DNA from: Actinomycetes bacterium
Lineage (GTDB): Bacteria > Actinomycetota > Actinomycetes > Streptosporangiales > Streptosporangiaceae
Length of the DNA: 64,000 bases
Assembly: GCA_021793235.1 (NCBI GenBank)
Contig: JAJYTD010000010.1
Location: 1-64,000, forward strand
Direction: 5' to 3'
Position 1 is the first letter of the stretch. Each line of letters starts with the position of its first letter. The position numbers and the translations under genes are program-made. A model generated the notes under the pieces. The model did not search any database. It was given only the letters and a program-made list of their open reading frames with translations, and was not told the DNA's origin. Positions 34,594 to 43,625 of the stretch are shown one piece after another.

Positions 34594-35393
34594 TGGCGCG
34601 GACTGTTGCGGTGTTCTCCCTGGGCGGTGCGCCTGGTGTCACAACGTTTGCGATGGCGTTGGCCTCGGTGTGGCCCGGGAAGGCCGGGGCCGTACTGCTC
34701 GAAGCCGACGCGGCCGGCGGCGACATTGCCGCGTGGCGGCGGCTGCCCACATCACCAGGGCTGGTGGACCTTGCCGCGGCGGCACGCCATGAACAGACCC
34801 CCGGGGCCCAGGCGCTGGCACTACTGGCCCATGCCCAGACCCTTCCGGGCGGTCTGCCCGTGTGCGTCGCACCCGCTACAGCCGAGCGTGCGGGTGGTGC
34901 TGTTCGCCTGCTCAGCCAACACCCGCGCGTGCTGGCCGCCCGAACAGGCCCAGCGGCCGTCATGGACCTAGGTCGGCTGGTGCCGCGCTCGCCTACGGCG
35001 CAACTGGCCGTGGCCGCTGATACCGCTGTGCTCCTCGTCCACGACGACCTCGCGCAACTGCGCCGGGTAAAGGAAGCGGCTGCTGCGCTGGCCGCTGGTT
35101 TCGGTGAACTGGGGCTGGTCGTCAGAGACGGCCGCGACTCCGATACCGAGATCGCCCAGGCCGTCGAGCTCCCCGTGTGGGGCCGGGTGCCGACCGACGC
35201 CAAGGGAGCGGCGTTCGTCCGGGGTGAGCGGGCCGGTCGGCGCCCGGGACGTTGGCCTCTGCTGAACGCGGCGGCCGCTCTCGCACGCCGCCTGGCCGAC
35301 GGAGGGGCCACGGCGTCGGCGGTCGCCGGTCCCCCTGCCGCTGTAGTGCCCCCGGCAGCACCCCCTGCCCCGACCGCGACGGGGAGGGCATGA
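34593..35393 (+). CDS. TadZ/CpaE-like ParA-type ATPase
   Basis: 266 aa. The N-terminal VAVFSLGGAPGVTTFAMALA is a variant deviant Walker A (GGAPGVTT without the usual Lys), and LLEADAAGGD the next strand, as in TadZ/CpaE localisation proteins. The missing Lys suggests weak or no ATP hydrolysis. A Pro/Ala tail ends it. It overlaps both neighbours by one to four bases and should help place the Tad machine at the membrane. Confidence 0.75.
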   Translation: MARTVAVFSLGGAPGVTTFAMALASVWPGKAGAVLLEADAAGGDIAAWRRLPTSPGLVDLAAAARHEQTPGAQALALLAHAQTLPGGLPVCVAPATAERAGGAVRLLSQHPRVLAARTGPAAVMDLGRLVPRSPTAQLAVAADTAVLLVHDDLAQLRRVKEAAAALAAGFGELGLVVRDGRDSDTEIAQAVELPVWGRVPTDAKGAAFVRGERAGRRPGRWPLLNAAAALARRLADGGATASAVAGPPAAVVPPAAPPAPTATGRA

Positions 35394-36766
35394 TGAGCGA
35401 AGCCGCTTTCGGCTACGAGCAGGTCTATGCGGACCTCGGTCCACCCACTGATTCCCGGCATCTGCAGATGATCGCGAGATGGGTGGAGTACACGGCGGGT
35501 GAGACCACCCGGCGCCTCGGCTCGATAGTGCGTTCCGGTGCGGAGCTGTCCGGGCAGAAGTACCGCAGGCAGGCCGAACGCATCATCGCCCAGGTCCTCG
35601 ACGAGGCCGCGAGCAGCGCATTGGCCGAGGGACAGCCGGTGCTGGAGGCCGCGGCCGAAACGGTCATCACCCGACAGGTGCTCGCCCAGGTGTGCGGGCT
35701 CGGTCCACTGCAGGCGCTGCTCGACGAACCCGACATCGAGAACATCAACTGCAACGGCACTCAGGTGTGGGTGCGCTATTCTGACGGGCGGCGCGAACAG
35801 CGCCCGTCGATCTTCGTCAGCGCCGACGAGTTGATCGCTCTGGTCCGGCGCATCGCCGCGGAATCGGCGACAGGAGAACGCCGCTTCGATCCCGGTGCGC
35901 CGATACTGGACATGCCGCTCCCCGGCGGGGAGCGGATGAACGCCATCATGGAGATCGCCCGGGAACCGGCGGTGTCGATCCGTCGGCACCGGTACCGCAG
36001 CACTACCCTGGCCGCTCTGGAACAGACCGGCACGCTCGACAGCACATTGACCGCGCTTCTGCGCGCGGCGGTGGGCGCCCGGCGCAACATGGTGGTCACC
36101 GGTGGCACGGGAGCGGGCAAGACAACGCTGCTCCGCGCCATCGCGGCGGAGATCCCACCGCAGGAGCGCCTCGTCACGATCGAGGACGTGTTCGAACTCG
36201 GCCTCGACCAGGACACCGACGCCCACCCGGACTGTGTCGCGCTGCAGGCGCGCCCCGCCAACATCGAGGGCGCCGGGGAGATCACCGTCGCCGATCTCGT
36301 ACGGACCGCGCTGCGCATGTCGCCGGACCGGGTGATCGTGGGGGAGACACGTGGGCACGAGACGGTCCCGCTGCTGAACGCCATGAGCCAGGGCAACGAC
36401 GGCAGCCTGACCACGCTGCATGCCAGCGATTCCGCGGGAGCGTTCACCAAACTCGCGGCGTATGCGGCCCAGTCGGCCGAGCGCCTGCCGCTGGAGGCGA
36501 CGGCCGTGCTCATCGCCTCGGCCGTGCACTTCGTCGTACACATCTCCGCGACACCGGGCGGACACCGGAGGGTGACGAGCGTCCGCGAAGTGGTCGGCGC
36601 CGAAGGCGGGCGGGTCACCTCCAACGAGATCTACCGTCGGCGGCTCGACGGAACAGCGCTGCCCGCGGCGGTTCCCTCCCCCGACACCATCGACGCTCTC
36701 ACCGCGGCAGGATTCGACCTGGACCGGCTGCGGGATGGTGCCGATGCCTGCAGGTGGTCGATATGA
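35390..36766 (+). CDS. tadA: TadA/CpaF secretion ATPase
   Basis: 458 aa. The N-terminal helical part precedes the type IV secretion ATPase core: Walker A MVVTGGTGAGKTTLLRA (about 240-256), Asp/His boxes IEDVFELGL and QGNDGSLTTLHA, and Walker B-like RVIVGETRGHE. It powers pilus assembly as a hexamer on the cytoplasmic face. ATG 35390 overlaps the TadZ stop (ATGA). It is the motor for TadB/TadC below. Confidence 0.92.
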   Translation: MMSEAAFGYEQVYADLGPPTDSRHLQMIARWVEYTAGETTRRLGSIVRSGAELSGQKYRRQAERIIAQVLDEAASSALAEGQPVLEAAAETVITRQVLAQVCGLGPLQALLDEPDIENINCNGTQVWVRYSDGRREQRPSIFVSADELIALVRRIAAESATGERRFDPGAPILDMPLPGGERMNAIMEIAREPAVSIRRHRYRSTTLAALEQTGTLDSTLTALLRAAVGARRNMVVTGGTGAGKTTLLRAIAAEIPPQERLVTIEDVFELGLDQDTDAHPDCVALQARPANIEGAGEITVADLVRTALRMSPDRVIVGETRGHETVPLLNAMSQGNDGSLTTLHASDSAGAFTKLAAYAAQSAERLPLEATAVLIASAVHFVVHISATPGGHRRVTSVREVVGAEGGRVTSNEIYRRRLDGTALPAAVPSPDTIDALTAAGFDLDRLRDGADACRWSI

Positions 36767-37647
36767 GCCCGGTGACCATCGGGGCCGCGGTCGTCGGCGG
36801 GATGCTCGCGGGCGGGGGCGCGTGGCTCGTGTGCCTGTCACTGGCCCGTTCCGCGGTGGACGCGCCAACCGATCGACAGCGGTACCGGTCGCGCCTGCTG
36901 TCCTTTCGTTCGTTGTCGAAAAGCAGCGGGCGGATCGTGATCGCCGCGATAGCGGCGGTACTGGTCTGGCTGGTCACGGGATGGCCCGTTGCCGTGCTGC
37001 TGGCCGCCGCGGGCGGCTGGTGGCTGCCGGTCGTGCTCGGCCCGGACCGGCCGCACCGCGAACACGTCGCCGGGATCGAGGCGGTCGCGGCATGGGCGGA
37101 GATGCTGCGCGACCTGATGGCCGGCGCCTCGGGGCTGCACCAGGCGATCGCGGCCACGCTGCCCATCGCACCGGAACCCATCCGTGCCGATGTGGCGAAC
37201 CTCGCCGAGCAGCTGCGCCTGGGCCGGCCGGTCGACACGGCGCTGGCGGAGTTCGCCGACTCCGTGGACAACCCGACCGCCGACCTGATCGCCGCTGCGC
37301 TGAGCGCTGCGGCCGGGCGGCACGCGGCCGACCTCGGTTCGCTGCTCGGCAGCCTGGCCGAGGCCGCCCGCGAGCAGTCGGCCATGCTCGTCCGGGTCGC
37401 CGCGAACCGCGCCCGCGTGCGCACCGCGACCCGCATCATCATCGCCACGACACTCGGTGTCGCGGCACTGCTGCTGCTGTTCAGCCCGGATTACCTGGCC
37501 CCGTTCGACGGTCTGCTGGGGCAGTTCGTCCTGGCGGTCATCGGCGTGGTGTGGGCCACGGCGCTGATCTGGCTGATGCGGCTGTCCCGGCCGATGGTGG
37601 GCCCGCGGGTACTGGCCCTTGGACCGGGCAAGGAGGACACCGCATGA
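36763..37647 (+). CDS. tadB: TadB-like inner-membrane platform protein
   Basis: 294 aa. Two TM helices at the N-terminus (MSPVTIGAAVVGGMLAGGGAW and about 45-75), a cytoplasmic T2SSF domain (VAAWAEMLRDLMAGASGLHQAI) at about 100-220, and two TM at about 225-285. T2SSF proteins form the base on which TadA works. The ATG 36763 overlaps the tadA stop by four bases; a GTG nine bases upstream is less likely. Confidence 0.85.
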   Translation: MSPVTIGAAVVGGMLAGGGAWLVCLSLARSAVDAPTDRQRYRSRLLSFRSLSKSSGRIVIAAIAAVLVWLVTGWPVAVLLAAAGGWWLPVVLGPDRPHREHVAGIEAVAAWAEMLRDLMAGASGLHQAIAATLPIAPEPIRADVANLAEQLRLGRPVDTALAEFADSVDNPTADLIAAALSAAAGRHAADLGSLLGSLAEAAREQSAMLVRVAANRARVRTATRIIIATTLGVAALLLLFSPDYLAPFDGLLGQFVLAVIGVVWATALIWLMRLSRPMVGPRVLALGPGKEDTA

Positions 37648-38546
37648 CGACGACCACCGTCCTCGCCGTTGTCGGCGGTATCGTCGCGGGCCTGGGTGTG
37701 TGGCTGCTGGTCGTGGTGCGCTTCGCCCGGCCGAGCCTGTCCGATCTGCTCGCCGATCCGCACCCGCACCGGCCCGCACCGGAGCGCATGGAAAAGGCGC
37801 GGCAGGGCGCTGCGGCACGCCTGGGCGGATTCGGTGTGCCGGTGCTGTCCGCCCTCGGTCTGCCGGGCGCCCGCACACGCCGAAATCTAGACGTGTGCGA
37901 ACGCGGCACCGCGGAGTTCCTGGCGGAAAAAACCACGGGCATCGTCCTGGCGCTGGTGGTTCCGCCCCTGCTCGGATCAGTGCTAGCGATGGGCGGGGTG
38001 CGGATTCCGCCGCTGCCGGCCGGCGTCGCCTGGGCACTCTTCGCCCTCGTCGCCTGGCTGGCTCCGGACCTGTCCCTGCGCGACGAGGCACGCAAACGGC
38101 GCGAAAGGATGCGGCACGCCCTCGCCGGATTCGCCGATCTCGTGGTCGTGTCCCTGGCCGGCGGGGCCGGTGTCAACGGGGCGTTGGCCGATGCCACGGC
38201 CGCCAGCGAGAACTGGGCCATGGCCCAGATCCGCATCGCCCTGCGCGGCGCGAGCCTGCACCGCGAACCGCCGTGGTCGGCCCTGCGTGTTCTCGGTGAA
38301 CGTTTCGACGTGCCCGAATACGCCGAACTGTCCGCGAGCCTGCAACTCGCGGGGGCAGACGGCGCTCGTGTACGCAGCTCCCTCGCAGCCAAAGCGCGGA
38401 CACTGCGCACCCAGCACCTGGCCGAACTCGACGCCGACGCCCAATCCGCGACCGAACGCATGAGCCTGCCCGTTGTCCTGCTCTTCGCCGGATTCCTCGT
38501 CCTCCTGGGGTATCCGGCGCTGAGCCACATCCTGACAAGCCTGTGA
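37644..38546 (+). CDS. tadC: TadC-like membrane platform protein
   Basis: 300 aa. One TM at 5-25, two at about 90-135, and one at the C-terminus (PVVLLFAGFLVLLGYPALSHIL). The T2SSF core includes HALAGFADLVVVSLAGGAGVNGAL. It partners TadB. It overlaps tadB (ATGA) and the pilin gene (GTGA), so the whole run is tightly coupled. Confidence 0.85.
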   Translation: MTTTTVLAVVGGIVAGLGVWLLVVVRFARPSLSDLLADPHPHRPAPERMEKARQGAAARLGGFGVPVLSALGLPGARTRRNLDVCERGTAEFLAEKTTGIVLALVVPPLLGSVLAMGGVRIPPLPAGVAWALFALVAWLAPDLSLRDEARKRRERMRHALAGFADLVVVSLAGGAGVNGALADATAASENWAMAQIRIALRGASLHREPPWSALRVLGERFDVPEYAELSASLQLAGADGARVRSSLAAKARTLRTQHLAELDADAQSATERMSLPVVLLFAGFLVLLGYPALSHILTSL

Positions 38547-38752
38547 CACCGCGAACCGAGAAGAGAAGGAGCCGCCCGTTGTTGAAACTCCGCGAGGTTC
38601 TCTGTGGACGCGGTCGGACATCGCGCCGCGATGGAGGCTATTCCACCGAGACCGTCCTGGTCATCGCACTGCTGGCTGTCCTCGCCATTGGAGCGGTGAC
38701 GATTATCTCGCAGGCGGTGCTGAGCAAGGCCGAGTCCATCGCGCTGGACTGA
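38543..38752 (+). CDS. Flp-like pilin subunit
   Basis: 69 aa. After a basic leader, GGYSTETVLVIALLAVLAIG gives a prepilin-type site (cut between the Gly residues, Glu at +5) and a TM helix, with only about 15 residues after it. This is the shape of Flp/Tad pilins, which form thin fibres. No prepilin peptidase gene is in the locus, so TadV-like activity must come from elsewhere. GTG 38543 overlaps tadC. Confidence 0.75.
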   Translation: MTPRTEKRRSRPLLKLREVLCGRGRTSRRDGGYSTETVLVIALLAVLAIGAVTIISQAVLSKAESIALD

Positions 38753-38758
38753 CCGGCC

Positions 38759-39217
38759 ATGCTCCGCGAACGACACCGTCCCCGCGGCGACCGCGGCAGC
38801 ACCGAACTGGCCATCGCCACACCGCTCATGCTGCTTCTGGTCCTCCTCGTGGTTCAGGTCGCCCTCTGGCTGCACGGCGACCACGTCGCCGCAAGCATCG
38901 CGCAACGTGCCGCGGCCACCGCCCGGACTGCGGAGGGATCAAAGGCGGATGCGCAGGCGCGGGCGGAGGCCCTCGCGGACGACCTCGGCGGGAGCCTCCT
39001 GAACGAACGGAGCATCACGGTCGAACGCGGCACGACCACCGCGCGGGTCGAGGTGACGGCCGAGGTACCCAGCCTCATCCAGGGACTGTCCTGGCCGGTC
39101 CGCCGCGAACTGTCGGTTCCCGTGGAGCGCTTCGTCCCCCCGGTGAACCAGCCGGACCAGGCCGGCCGACCAGAGACGGCCCCCGAGGAGCGGACAGACC
39201 AGGGGGGATCGCCATGA
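38759..39217 (+). CDS. TadE-like pseudopilin
   Basis: 152 aa. RGDRGSTELAIATPLMLLLV (residues about 9-28) is the TadE start: charged, Gly then E, and a hydrophobic helix. The exported part (VERGTTTARVEVTAEVPSL) is beta-rich; the tail is Pro/Glu-rich. It is probably a minor pilin. The stop overlaps the next gene. Confidence 0.8.
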   Translation: MLRERHRPRGDRGSTELAIATPLMLLLVLLVVQVALWLHGDHVAASIAQRAAATARTAEGSKADAQARAEALADDLGGSLLNERSITVERGTTTARVEVTAEVPSLIQGLSWPVRRELSVPVERFVPPVNQPDQAGRPETAPEERTDQGGSP

Positions 39218-39630
39218 GCCGCGCGGATGCACAACGGGGTTCGGCGCCCGTGGAACTCACCATCCTCACCCCCGTGCTGCTTCTTCTGGTCATGCTGATC
39301 ATGCTGGCCGGGCGGGTGACCGGTGCGCAGAGTATCGCCGACGAGGTCGCTCACGACGCCGCACGCGCGGCCTCCCTCGAACGCACGCCCCAGCAGGCCG
39401 AGGCGGCCGCCCGGTCCATCGCCGAGAGCACCCTGCAGACCTACGACCTGCGCTGCCAGGAAGCCACCCTGGTCCTGGACCACGGCGGCCTTTCCCCGGG
39501 CGGGACGGTCACCGCCACGCTGACCTGCCACGTGGCCCTCAAAGACCTCTCCGGCCTGGGAGTGTCCGGGTCGCACGCGGTCAACGGAGAGTCGACGGTC
39601 GTCATCGACACCTTCCGGGGGGCGCCGTGA
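39214..39630 (+). CDS. Second TadE-like pseudopilin
   Basis: 138 aa. QRGSAPVELTILTPVLLLLV (about 7-26) repeats the TadE pattern. Two Cys lie in the exported domain (LRCQEA, LTCHV), which could pair. ATG overlaps the previous stop by 4 bp. It is a paralogue of the first by architecture. Confidence 0.8.
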   Translation: MSRADAQRGSAPVELTILTPVLLLLVMLIMLAGRVTGAQSIADEVAHDAARAASLERTPQQAEAAARSIAESTLQTYDLRCQEATLVLDHGGLSPGGTVTATLTCHVALKDLSGLGVSGSHAVNGESTVVIDTFRGAP

Positions 39631-40046
39631 GCCACTCCGGGAACCATTGGGCGAACCGCTGCGACCAGGGCCAGGCCACCGCCTTCATCACCATTCTGAT
39701 GTCGGCCTTCGTGCTCTGCCTCGGCCTGGTCTACGACGGCGGGCAGGTGCTGCGGACCAAGGACCGCGCCACCGTCCTCGCCCAGGAGGCAGCCCGTGCG
39801 GGTGCGCAGCAGATCGACTGGGCCGCCTACCGCGAGGGAGAGGGGGCCACCCTGGACCCTCTTGCCGCAGGACGCGCGGCCCGGGCATTCCTCGCCGACA
39901 CCGGCACCGGGGGCACGGTCTCGGTCAGCGGGGAAACCGTCACCGTGACCTGTTCCCTCAGTCACGACTTCACTCTGCTGCCGCTGGGGTCCGTCACCGT
40001 TGACGGAACGGCCAGTGCCCGCCCCTTTTCCGAACCGACCCCCTGA
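39627..40046 (+). CDS. TadG-like pilus protein
   Basis: 139 aa. DQGQATAFITILMSAFVLCL (about 13-32) is the TadG/Flp-associated N-terminal helix, then YDGGQVLRTKDRATVLAQEAARAGAQQID, the common TadG helix. A short beta part follows (GTVSVSGETVTVTC). GTG 39627 overlaps the upstream stop. It lacks the long VWA domain of classical TadG. Confidence 0.75.
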   Translation: MSHSGNHWANRCDQGQATAFITILMSAFVLCLGLVYDGGQVLRTKDRATVLAQEAARAGAQQIDWAAYREGEGATLDPLAAGRAARAFLADTGTGGTVSVSGETVTVTCSLSHDFTLLPLGSVTVDGTASARPFSEPTP

Positions 40047-40061
40047 TCCCTGGAGGCGGCC

Positions 40062-43000
40062 ATGAGCAGTATCCGCAGACCGAGCGCACTCCTTCTTTCC
40101 GCAGCCCTGCTCTTGGGGCTTCCCTACGTGCTTCTCCGGTACGTGCCGTGGCCGGCCCCCGACCTTTCCGCGGCCAGCCTCCGCGTCCACCTGGGCGGTC
40201 TCAGCCTGCCGCCGGGACTGTTCACCGCGGCTCTGATCGTCGCGTTGTGGGGCCTGTGGGGCCTGTTTGTTGTCGGCTTCGCCATCGAGGCGGCCACCCG
40301 GATGCGGGGGCGCCCGGGCCGGTTCCGCCCGCTGGGGCCGCTGCAGATCGTTGCGGCAACGGCGATCGGCGCGTCGCTGGCCTCGCCCGCCTCCGCCTTC
40401 GCCGACACCGCCTCTGATGAGGCAGTGGACCAGCCGGCCCGGCCGGACGCGGATGCCGCGGACGGCGAAGCAGCACCGGAGGAGGAGACATCGTCAAAGA
40501 ACGACGGCTCCACAGACGATGCCGGTGACGGCGAAGCCCCTCCGCAAGAGCCCACCCCGCGGAAGCGGGTCATCGCCGGTTTCGGCATCGACGAGGCAAA
40601 ATTGAGCGAGGAGATGAAGGAGGACATCGACTCCACGATCCGGCTCATCCACGACCACGGGACCGAGGGCGAGCCGGTCGTCGTCACCGGGCACACCGAC
40701 GCCAGCGGAGACGCCCAGCACAACCTGGAGCTGTCGAAGCGCCGTGCCCAGGCCGTAGCCGAGTACATCGAGGCCGAACTCGGTGCCGACGGTCCGGTGG
40801 TGGAGGTCTTCGGGGCCGGGGCAAAGGAGCTGCGCGGCGGGGAGGACGCGGCCGCCCAGCGCAGGGTCGAGATCGAGTACACGGTCGGCGAACGGCAGTC
40901 AGCGGCCCCGGACACCGATGAGGAGGAGCCACAGTCCATGGTCCCCGGCGGGCTGGAGGATGTGGAGGGCATGTTCGCCGCCACTGATGGTGAGGAGGAG
41001 ACCTCGCCCGCGGACGATGCGGACGAGGTCGTCGAGATGAACGGGTCCGGCCAGTACGCGGCGGCCTCCTCGAAGGTCGTGATGCTGGAGGTGCCCCCCG
41101 GATCGGCCATCGCGACCGCGGCCCTCATCGGCGGCTTCGGCGGCTATGCCGCAGCCCGTTACCGGCCCGGCGGAGCCGGCTCCTCCCCGGGCGGTTCCCC
41201 GGTCGGCCCCATGCCGCCCACGGGAGGCGGCCGCAGACGCAGCGATGTGCCGGACGAGACAGCGGCGGAACCGCCGTTGGAGGCAGCCGGCGGTGCGCAG
41301 ACCGGCGAGACGGCGCCGGTGCCCACCGAACCGGAGGTCGAACCCGCACGGCCGATCGACACCGCGATCCTTCGCGCGCTCACCCACGCGCCGGGGGTCG
41401 GCATCACCGGGGCCGGCGCCCGCCCCGCCGCCCGCGCCCTGCTGGAAACCGCGCTGGCCGCCGACGCCCCGCGGCCCGTCCACGCCGTGATCACCGGGGA
41501 CGACGCCGAAGCTCTGCTCGGCTCGGAGGGGCACGCGCTCCTGATGAGGGCACCCGCCTCGGCGGTTACTGTGGTGGGCACGCCAGCCGAGGCGGTCACG
41601 GCGATCGGCGCCGAAGTCCGGCGCCGCCGGGAGGACTCCGCGGCGGACACGGCCGAGGCCGCCGCAGGCTGGGCGTCTGGGGCGGATACCGAGCCGACGC
41701 TGGTTCTGCTCGCCGTACCCGAACCCGAACACGAGGCTGAACTCTCCGGGCTGCTGCTCGACGGCCAGGGGATGAATGTCACCGCGGTACTGCTGGGCCG
41801 GTGGCCACTCGGCGGAACCTGCGCCATCGACGCCGATGGCCTCGTCTCCGAGACCAGTCCACCGCTGAACGCCATCCACGGCGCCGACTGGCACGGACGC
41901 GATACCGAGGACTTCGGTGCGCTGCTTCGCACCCTTTCGGTGGGCGGCACTGAAGCCGGTACCGAATCCAACGAAGAAGCCTCGGGCAGCCCGCACGCCG
42001 ATGCCGCACCCGGGGAAGCGGAGAGCGCCGCTCCGGAGCCGGCTATCGACCTTTCCAGACCGTCGGTCCCCGCGCCGGTGTCTGACACCGGCGGTTTTCA
42101 GGCGGCTCCCGCCGGGCTTTCGGACCAGGAGGATTTGATCCGGGCGACGGATACGGCCAAGCGGCACCCGCGCTCGGCGGACTCCGGTGATGTGCGGCCC
42201 GCCGGGGCCGCTTCCCTGCCGGATGCCGCCGACCGGCCCGAGCCCCCGGACACGTCCCCACCGGCAGGAGGCGCCCCGGAGCCGCAGCCGCCCCTGGAGC
42301 TGCGGGGGCCGGAGCCCGCCAAAGGCGTCAGCCACTGGACCGATCCACAGCGGCCGGTTGTGTACCTGCGGATGTTCGGTGCGATGCGGGTCCGTGTCGC
42401 GGGGCAGGACGTCGAGCTGCATCGGCGTACAGGCTATGAGGTCGCCGCCTACCTGGCCGTTCACCGGGAGGGGGTGCGGCTGGAGACCGCCATCGAGGAG
42501 ATGTGGCCCGATCTGGGCCGCCACTCCGGGACCCGCAGGTTCCACGACGCGGCCACGGCGCTGCGCAACGCCGCACGGGACGTCCTCGGCGATGACGCGA
42601 AGCGGCTCATCGCCCGGACCGCGGGACGCTACCGGCTCGACCCCGAGCTGGTCGGCGTCGACGTGTGGGAGTTCGATGACGTACTGGCCCAGGTGGGCCC
42701 AGAGACCGGGGACGCGGACCGGGTCGCGTACCTCGAACAGGCAGCGGCTCTGCACCGCGGCCGGTTCGCCGGGGACGCCGACTACGCCTGGGCTCTTCCG
42801 CACGCCGAACGGCTATCCCGCCGGGCGGTGGAGGCCGCGGGCGGAGTGGTCGCGGGCGGGATCGCGCCCGCGACCGAGAGCGCGCCTGAGCGCGCACTCG
42901 CCCATATCGATCAGGCACTCGATCTCGCCCCGCACGATGAAGAGCTGTACCAGGCGCTCATGCGGCTGCAGATCGAACTCGGCCGTTCGGAAGCGGCCCA

Positions 43001-43109
43001 GGACACCTACCTGCGCTGCGAGAAGGCGTTGAAAGAGATGGGGACGGTACCGGGGCGGCGCACGCGAGAGCTTTGCGACCGTGCCGCCGGAGTGTTCCGC
43101 ATCGCCTGA
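40062..43109 (+). CDS. Multi-TM protein fusing OmpA-like domain to SARP-type BTAD domain
   Basis: 1,015 aa. Two TM helices (about 8-28 and 52-75), a third hydrophobic helix at about 92-113, then an acidic linker. Residues about 168-275 are an OmpA-like peptidoglycan-binding domain: VTGHTDASGDAQHNLELSKR and AQRRVEIEY carry its key Asp and Arg. One more TM (about 345-365) is followed by a long disordered stretch (to about 750) with a Rossmann-like piece around 430-590. The C-terminus (about 760-1010) has YLRMFGAMRVRVAGQDVEL, LRNAARDVLG and ERALAHIDQALDLAPHDEEL, the wHTH plus BTAD helical domain of SARP regulators. It may sense wall or pilus state outside and act inside. Confidence 0.8.
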   Translation: MSSIRRPSALLLSAALLLGLPYVLLRYVPWPAPDLSAASLRVHLGGLSLPPGLFTAALIVALWGLWGLFVVGFAIEAATRMRGRPGRFRPLGPLQIVAATAIGASLASPASAFADTASDEAVDQPARPDADAADGEAAPEEETSSKNDGSTDDAGDGEAPPQEPTPRKRVIAGFGIDEAKLSEEMKEDIDSTIRLIHDHGTEGEPVVVTGHTDASGDAQHNLELSKRRAQAVAEYIEAELGADGPVVEVFGAGAKELRGGEDAAAQRRVEIEYTVGERQSAAPDTDEEEPQSMVPGGLEDVEGMFAATDGEEETSPADDADEVVEMNGSGQYAAASSKVVMLEVPPGSAIATAALIGGFGGYAAARYRPGGAGSSPGGSPVGPMPPTGGGRRRSDVPDETAAEPPLEAAGGAQTGETAPVPTEPEVEPARPIDTAILRALTHAPGVGITGAGARPAARALLETALAADAPRPVHAVITGDDAEALLGSEGHALLMRAPASAVTVVGTPAEAVTAIGAEVRRRREDSAADTAEAAAGWASGADTEPTLVLLAVPEPEHEAELSGLLLDGQGMNVTAVLLGRWPLGGTCAIDADGLVSETSPPLNAIHGADWHGRDTEDFGALLRTLSVGGTEAGTESNEEASGSPHADAAPGEAESAAPEPAIDLSRPSVPAPVSDTGGFQAAPAGLSDQEDLIRATDTAKRHPRSADSGDVRPAGAASLPDAADRPEPPDTSPPAGGAPEPQPPLELRGPEPAKGVSHWTDPQRPVVYLRMFGAMRVRVAGQDVELHRRTGYEVAAYLAVHREGVRLETAIEEMWPDLGRHSGTRRFHDAATALRNAARDVLGDDAKRLIARTAGRYRLDPELVGVDVWEFDDVLAQVGPETGDADRVAYLEQAAALHRGRFAGDADYAWALPHAERLSRRAVEAAGGVVAGGIAPATESAPERALAHIDQALDLAPHDEELYQALMRLQIELGRSEAAQDTYLRCEKALKEMGTVPGRRTRELCDRAAGVFRIA

Positions 43110-43135
43110 GTGCTGTATCACCTACGACCGGCATA

Positions 43136-43179
43136 CGAAGGGCCGCTTCCCCGGAGAGAAACGGGGAAGCGGCCCTTCG
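43136..43179 (+). terminator. Terminator of the Tad operon
   Basis: A perfect 18-bp stem CGAAGGGCCGCTTCCCCG / CGGGGAAGCGGCCCTTCG with loop GAGAGAAA, 27 bp past the last stop. Confidence 0.9.
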
Positions 43180-43625
43180 TGTATTTCCTGATAGGGAATC
43201 CCTGGTCTTCAGTAATGAGTGTTATTCAACGCTGATTGTAATCGGGTGGCCATTCCTGGTCTCTTTTTTTCTGCACGTTCCTCGTGTCTCGGCCGCCTTG
43301 ATGCGGAGCCGCATGCTGTGTAGCGCTCCAGGGCCGGGGAGTTCGCTCGGGGTGCTGCGAAGGTTCTGCGTACGCACTGCGGAGATCGTGCGTAACTTTT
43401 GCGCAGCTCTGACCAGCTTGTATGCAGGCGAGTAAGAAGAGCTGAGCGCAGAACATTAGCAAGAGATGAGCATTTTATTTTTATCCCTGTTTTCGGTTGT
43501 GCTGGCTTGGCTGTGCGGGCTAGTTTTCTGACCAGAAAATGGCGCGGGCTTCCGTGGAGGGCGGCCTCCGCGGCGGCGGGTGCAATTAAATTCGGCTGTA
43601 CCCCACAGAGTGGAGAGCGGATCCC
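43180..43625. other. Intergenic upstream of secreted protein genes
   Basis: 446 bp, more A/T-rich than its surroundings. It should hold the promoter of the crystallin-like gene. No repeat or gene was recognised; a long minus-strand frame here is a shadow. Confidence 0.35.

Noticed and set aside
34556-36868. 770-aa minus-strand frame
   Set aside because: Shadow of TadZ/TadA; no motifs and codon bias fits the plus strand.
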